Below are positions 1 to 6,600 of a stretch of DNA of 9,582 bases, piece after piece. This DNA comes from an uncultured bacterium. Its GTDB lineage: Bacteria > Bacillota > Clostridia > Oscillospirales > Acutalibacteraceae. The translations under genes were made by a program, and so were the position numbers. The notes under the pieces are model-generated. The model saw nothing but the letters and a program-made list of their open reading frames with translations, was not told where the DNA came from and made no database searches. Position 1 is the first letter of the stretch; every line of letters begins with the position of its first letter. The stretch spans positions 1 through 9,582 of the forward strand of contig CAKXIK010000074.1 of assembly GCA_934875675.1 (NCBI GenBank). Direction: 5' to 3'.

Positions 1-1
1 G

Positions 2-49
2 AAGGTTTATCAGGCTCGTGCAGATCGTTACTTCAATTACGGCAAATAA
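2..49 (+). CDS. C-terminal end of an upstream gene (partial)
   Basis: The window opens inside a probable gene. The frame starting at base 2 reads KVYQARADRYFNYGK and then meets TAA at 47-49. A + strand intrinsic terminator begins about 32 bases later, which fits a gene ending here. Only 15 residues are visible, so the product cannot be identified. The alternating aromatic and basic ending loosely resembles the C termini of some Firmicutes extracellular solute-binding lipoproteins, but this is only a guess. The other two forward frames also run a few codons to stops at 54-56 and 58-60, so the frame choice rests on protein-like composition and on the terminator position. Confidence 0.4.
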   Translation, partial: KVYQARADRYFNYGK

Positions 50-80
50 ACGATAATTAAAAACGGGCACGTGTAACTGG

Positions 81-119
81 AGACGCCTTTGATCCTTTAT
101 TCAAAGGCGTCTTTGTTTT
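81..119 (+). terminator. Rho-independent terminator of the upstream gene
   Basis: A perfect 12-base inverted repeat pairs 81-92 (AGACGCCTTTGA) with 101-112 (TCAAAGGCGTCT) around an 8-base loop. It is followed by a T-rich tract (TTGTTTTTT) at about 113-121. On the opposite strand no U tract follows the stem, so it acts on rightward transcription. It separates the upstream gene from the large gene at 598. Confidence 0.88.
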
Positions 120-121
120 TT

Positions 122-580
122 GGTAATTTGGTCATATGAATGAAAGATGAACCGGTGATGCGATTTTGCACAGAAAGAAAGCAAGTCAGTATACACCAGT
201 AAGGGATTTCGGAACATTGAAATAGAAAACTGTATCGGATTTCTACCGGTCGAGTGACACAAGAACCGGTCAAAACAGTTGTTTTACGTATTACAAATAG
301 GTTTTCTGCACAGAGCATAGCGCTTAAGCATTCGCCATATACCGGCAAAAACTTTCCATACATTAATCAAACTGAGTCGTCTGTCTTTTAAAAAAATGGA
401 CAAACAAATAAAATGAGCAAGGCGTGTTTTATTTAAAAACTTATCGCTGATGTGAAATAAGTTGAGATTTTATTTACAGCAATATACGAAGAGGATCATT
501 ATTCAGAAGTCTTTATGGAGGGTAATCGGCACAAAACTTTTATTGAGAGACCAGGAAAAGTGCGCATGCTCCAATTTTGT
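122..580. other. Intergenic region upstream of the large gene; no gene seen
   Basis: No convincing coding frame lies here. The 88-codon minus-strand frame (363-97) runs through the terminator stem, lacks a clear ribosome binding site and looks compositionally random. The region must contain the promoter of the gene at 598, but no strong sigma-A promoter is visible. The best weak candidates are TTGAGA (462-467) with TATACG (483-488) at a short 15-base spacing, and TAAAAT at 409-414 with a poor -35. Three copies of the self-complementary hexamer ACCGGT lie at 151-156, 245-250 and 265-270. The last two are 20 bases apart, about two helical turns. These could be a regulator site or chance. Confidence 0.5.
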
Positions 581-581
581 G

Positions 582-592
582 AAAGGAAAGGG
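582..592 (+). promoter_or_regulatory. Ribosome binding site of the large gene
   Basis: The purine run AAAGGAAAGGG ends 5 bases before the ATG at 598 and can pair with the anti-Shine-Dalgarno end of 16S rRNA. An in-frame TGA at 580-582 lies just upstream, so ATG 598 is the first possible start in this open frame. It also places a complete signal peptide at the N terminus, which fixes the start. Confidence 0.8.
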
Positions 593-597
593 TTTTT

Positions 598-666
598 ATG
601 AAAAAGGTATTGGCTATTATTCTTGCGACAATGCTTTTGATGTCTTCTCTGGTCATGGCTTCGGCA
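598..666 (+). other. Sec signal peptide (residues 1-23)
   Basis: The N terminus has two lysines (MKK), a hydrophobic core from Val4 to Met20 (VLAIILATMLLMSSLVM), and an A-x-A type site, ASA, at residues 21-23. Cleavage is therefore expected after Ala23, before SPENTSEE. No lipobox cysteine is present, so this is a type I signal peptide and not a lipoprotein signal. Confidence 0.9.
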
Positions 667-3600
667 TCCCCGGAAAATACTTCCGAAGAAGTTATGTCGC
701 CTCAGTTTTCGAATTCTTCCCTGCGTGTTGTGACACAAAATGTTCTGACTGATCTTCTCGCTGATGATGAGGTGAATAATTTTTCGCTTCGGGCTCCCAG
801 ACTGGTACAGGTGCTGAAAAGTTATCAGGCAGATTCTATCGGATTACAGGAATGCCGCCCGGAATGGATGGCTTATCTTTCGGATCATCTTACGGATTAT
901 GCCTATGTTGGTGTCGGGCGGGAAAATGGAACCACCGATGCTTCCAGCGGTGAAGCTTGTCCTATTTTTTACCGCAAAGATAAATTTGATCTGTTGGATA
1001 GTGGAACATTCTGGCTTTCAGCATCGCCGGATATACCGTCTTACGGATGGGGAGCAGATTACAAGCGTGTATACACCTATGCGGTTTTGAAAAATAAAAC
1101 GACAGGTGAGAAATATCTGCATGTCAATACACATCTTGATTTCAGCGATGCTCCGCAAATGGGCGGAATGCAGCTGATTTTGGATAAAATTGCAGAGCTG
1201 AGAAAAACATATCCTGATATTCCGGTGGTTGCTACGGCAGACTGGAATATGAGTCAAGCAGCCAAGGCGTATTCCTTAATGGTCAATGACCCGGTAACGG
1301 ATATGGAGGACGCCCTGTTTTGTACACCCGAGGATAAAATTTATAACGAAGGCGGAACCCTGTGTGGTTTGACCGGAACTTATAATTACAAAAATGATTC
1401 CCCAATTGATCATGTGTTTGTTTCCGCGGATGCATTTGATCCGCAGACGTATCAGGTAATGCACGATGTAGTGGATGGACACCGCGTGTCGGATCATTAT
1501 GGAATTTGTGTGGAATTGAATTACGGGGCGGGGACTCTGGTTCGAGCGAAAGGCAATTCCATTCCCAGTGATACGGCAATTCGGGGTACCGCCACGGTAG
1601 ACGGAGAGAAAGACACGGTTTATCAAAGCGCTCCCGAAATCAAAATTAATCAGACAGTCGCCGGATCTGGAGTCACCGATGGCAGTGCTTATCTGACTTT
1701 TGATGATGATTATCTTTATTGCTTTGTGGATGTGCGTGACGCACTTGTAAACGACAGCAGTATTACAAGCGCTGATAATTATGAAATTGACAGTGTACAG
1801 ATTTTTTACGATTTTCTCAACACAGATACCTCAGCTGGCAGCGGTTCCTATCAATTTGTAACAGGGGAAAGCGGATATATCTTTGCTTATCCGCAGGGGA
1901 GTTCTAAAACCTCCAAAAATCTTTCGGGTAATAATATGGTTGCCTGTGAAAGTAAGCTGACGGAAAACGGATATACCATTGAAGCACAATTTAAGCTCAG
2001 TGATTCCGTAAAGCAGCGGCTTAAAATTGAGGATCGCGTGACCATGGGCATTGGAATCCAAATTAATGATGATGAAAATAACGATGCCAAGCGCGAAGGA
2101 ATGATTGCGAACTATTCCCCGGTGGCAAATGCATACCTCAGCCCTAGTTACTTGTCTGAATTGGTTATGGAACGCGGTTCCAGCAAACCATATCGTTTTG
2201 CTCCGGGTTCCGCCAATGTGGACGGAGTGTTAGACGACAGCTATCTTTCCGCGGAAAAAGTCTCCATTAACCGCTATATGGATGATACGGTTGCACCGAG
2301 CGAAGCAACACAGGGCTATGCATATACCATCTATGATCAGAATTACATTTATTCCTATATTGAAGTGTTTGATGCAACACCGAGCACCGCAGATGTCCCG
2401 CGGCGTTCGGATGAAAATTACGGAAAAGACAGTGTGCAGCTTTTTTACGATTTCGGCTCCGGGGTGCGCGGATATAATACCATTGACGTATTAGGTGTCC
2501 CGGTTCAGACGTGGTCCGATTTTTCATATAAATGGACCCAAACGGACACGGGCTATATTCTGGAAACAAAAACGGCAATCCCCGATGCACTCAAAGCCAA
2601 AATTGCGGCAAATCGTAATACGATTATTGGTGCAGGATTCCAAATTAATGATGACGCCAATAATGATGCCAAACGGGATCAACTGATTTTTTCCAAGGCT
2701 TCCTTGCAAAATGCATGGCTGCCCGCAGAAGATGGAGCAGAATTCCATCAGGATTATGCCAGAGCGACTTTGGTTTACGCGAACAAAATCACAATTGCGG
2801 GTGCCGAAGAAGAGATGACCGGGCATTATTTTGCCTATGGTACTCCGGCTGCAATTGATGGAACCAAGGATTCTGCCTATGCTGCGGCAGAAGCAGTGCA
2901 GATTAATAAGGATCCGCATGACGCAACGGTCTCAGAACAGGCGACCGGTGTTGCCTATACCCTATATGATGCATCCAATCTGTATGCGCTTATTGAAGTG
3001 ACGGAAAGCACTTTGGCGGAAAACCCGGCAGCACATACGGATATTTATGGAACAGATGGTGTGCAGATATTTCTGGATCAGCTTGACCAATGTGCTTATC
3101 TGAATTTAAATTATGATAAAACAACCAACAGCTGGCCGTGGACGATGGAATACCAGATGGTTTCCACAACCAAGGGCTATAATGTTGAAATCCGGATTGC
3201 ACTGACAGATACCATCAAAACAATGATTCAAAGCGGTGATGCCGTCACATTGGGATTTGGATATCAGATCAATGATGACAGCAATAACGACGGAAGCCGC
3301 GATTTTTATGCAATGTCCAAGGGCTCACTCGACGGTGCGTGGAATGGTGGGCTGAAGCAGGGAACCTCCATTCATCCCGATTACGATACGGCACTTCTTC
3401 GTCCTGCAGCGCAGTCCCATTATTTTGGGCTTGGAACTCCGGATCAGATTGACGGCGTGCGTGACGCGGTATATGATTCCGCAGAAAAGTTGGCAATCAA
3501 TCTGGATGAGAACGGAACCAATGTTGCGGCAGCTTCCGCTGTGGGCGTCGCTTATACGTTACATGATGATGAGTTTCTTTATTCGCTGATTGAAGTAACC

Positions 3601-6600
3601 GATACCACCAAAAGTCTGACGAACGGCGATGGTGTTTATCAGACAGATGGCATTCAGATGTATCTTGACCAAATCAGTGAGTGCAGTTATTTGAACCTGT
3701 GCCGAAATGGCAGCAGCAATTTAAGTAACTATGCATATAAGACGGGCCTTGAGTATAAGATTTTGGAAACAGATGTGGGATATACCGTTGAAATTAAAAC
3801 ACCGCTTTCCGAGTCAGTCAAACAACAGATTCAGCAAGGAAACACAGGAATCACGCTGGGCTTTGGCTATCAAATTAACGATGACCAAAATAACGACGGT
3901 GTGCGGGATGCGATGATCTTTTCCAAACCATCGTTAGCAAATGCGTGGAATCTGGGCAAGAAAAGCGGGACCGCACTTCATCCGGACATGGATACCGCTG
4001 TTTTGAAAGGTGTAATAGCGGGCGGAACTGTCACAGCGCCAAAAAGTGCGGCAACCGGTTCGGTTGTAACGGTTCAGGTTGTTCCGCATACTGGATTTGC
4101 GGTCAACAAGATATCCGTGAATGGAAAGGTTTTGACAGGGAATACGTTTGTGATGCCGGACGCTGATGTGAACATTGAGGTTTCGTTTACCAATCTGAGC
4201 ACCGTTCCGGTTTATACCATTACGGTGGATCCGGCAATAACGGGCGGTACCATTCAAACCAGTAAAACCTCTGCAAAAGCAGGCGAACAGGTGGAGGTAA
4301 CCGTTACACCGGATGATGGAATGTATGCGTATTCCTACACCGTGAATGGCTCTGTTACCGAGGCCAGATATTTTACGATGCCGGATCGGGATGTTACCAT
4401 TCAAGCTGTATTTTCTGCACGTCCAGATCGATATGCAGTCAGCGGTTCTCCGGTGCTGGATGGCAACATGGACGATGCGTATACGCTTACCGAGGCAGTA
4501 AAAGTCAATCGAGGCGCGAGCAATACGGAATATACCGCAGATAAGCGCGCCGTTGGTACGGTGAGAACACTTTACAATTACGACGAAGGTTATATCTACT
4601 GCTTTGCGGAAGTGACAGATTTAACACCTGAAAGTGAAAATACTCGTCCGGTTTCCGATTCCTACACACATCGGATTGACGGTGTTGACGGTGTTACATT
4701 CTTCTTTGATTTTGAGCCCCAGAACGGAAAAACCTGGAACATGACAGAGGTTCCTTACATTCAGGGAGAAAGTGGCGCTTATTATTGTGATCTTGCTGCC
4801 GCTAAGGATAATCTGACGGTGGAAGGCAAAACAATGAACCGTCTGACAGGTGGCTTTGACGGATATACCGCCGAGCAGGCTTCATTTGTGGCGGTCAAGA
4901 CAGGAACCGGGTACCAGATTGAGCTGAAACTTGCAATGAGCAATCAGCTCAAAGCGAAAAAGGATCAAAAGGATGTCCCGATTGGAATGGGATTTATTAT
5001 CAACGATGATAAAAATGATGACGGAGTGCGTGATAGCTACGCATATAGCTTTGGTGCAATGAATTACGCAACCAGCAGTCCCAAATACCTGGGCACCATG
5101 CTTTTGTCCGACACAGAAAGCATACCGGAGGATCGACTGGAACCCACAACCGGAAACGGTGATGTGCGTGTTGTCAGCTACAATGTCCTGACCGATTTGC
5201 TCAATGATGATTCTGTGAATTGCTTTGCTAATCGCGCGCCCAGAATGACGCAGATTTTGCAGAAGTATCATGCGGATTCGATCGGCTTGCAGGAATGCCG
5301 TGTGGAATGGATGGCGTATCTGACGGAGCATCTCACGGATTATGCTTATGTGGGAGTGGGACGTGAAAACGGTACCACCAATACCATCAGCGGTGAAGCA
5401 ACTCCGATTTTTTACTTAAAGGATAAATATAATTTGCTTGAATCGGATACCTTCTGGCTTTCCACCACACCGGATGTGTTCTCATATGGCTGGAAGGCGG
5501 AGTATCGCCGTGTTTGTACCTTTGCCGTATTGCAGAATAAAGAAACAGAAGAAACTTATCTGCATGTTAATGTTCATCTGGATAATTCAAGCGAAGAAGC
5601 ACGTCAGAACGGAATTAAAATGGTCTTGAAAAAAATAGATGAACTGCGCGGCAAGTATGCGGATATTCCGGTAGTTTGCACTGGCGACTTTAATTTAACA
5701 GAGGAAAGCAACGGCTATGATGAAATGATCCACGGCGACTGTGCAGCCGATTTGGAGGACTCTTTGTATTGTGCGCCGCAAAATAAGGTTGTAAATGAGG
5801 GCGGAACGTTTCCGAACTTTAACACGGCATACTATCCCGAAAGCTCGCTGGCGATTGACCACATCTTCTTGTCTGTCGACACAGCGGATGCCCGTTTTTA
5901 CAAGGTAATGCATGATCAGGTGGACGGGTGTTTTGTTTCCGATCATTACGGAATTTGCGTCGAATTCGATTATAGTGCAGGAGAAATCCGGCGTGATGAC
6001 AACGCAACCGATTCCGACCCTGTGAAATACACGGCGGGAAACAGCACGGTGGTTCTGGATGGTACTGCGGCCAAAGAAGAATATTCCGACAGTACCAAAA
6101 TTCCCATTACAATCGGAGGTCAGAATCAGAGCAATATTTCCGCCAACGGATATTTTGCATATGATAAAAACTATCTTTACTATTTTGCAGATGTACAGGA
6201 CAGCACGGTAAATGCAGACGGAACAAAATCAAATGAGGATGAATACGGTATCGACAGTGTTCAGGTGTTTTTCGACTTTTTGAACACGGATACGGATGAG
6301 TCTACCAGCACCAATTATGCTTATACAAGCCAGACGGATGCCGCAGGCGAAAGCGGATATATTGTGGTTTATTCGGACGGCAGGCAAGCTTTCCGTGCAT
6401 ATGGTGCAGCTAAAATGTCAGACGACAGCCTGAAATATGTTGTCAGCAAAACAGCCTCTGGGTATGCAGTGGAGGGAAGAATTCCTCTGAGTGACTCACT
6501 GAGCGCAGGGCTGGATTCGATGAAGAACAGTCCGACCATTGGAATCGGTCTGCAGGTCAACGATGATTCCAATGCGGACGGATACCGCGAGGACTTCCGT

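Noticed and set aside
97..363. 88-codon minus-strand open frame upstream of the large gene
   Set aside because: Its 3' end lies inside the terminator stem, it has no clear ribosome binding site, and its composition does not resemble a conserved protein.
462..752. 96-codon + frame overlapping the start of the large gene
   Set aside because: It overlaps the signal-peptide region of the large gene in another frame and lacks a Shine-Dalgarno sequence; the 598 start has one plus a clear signal peptide.
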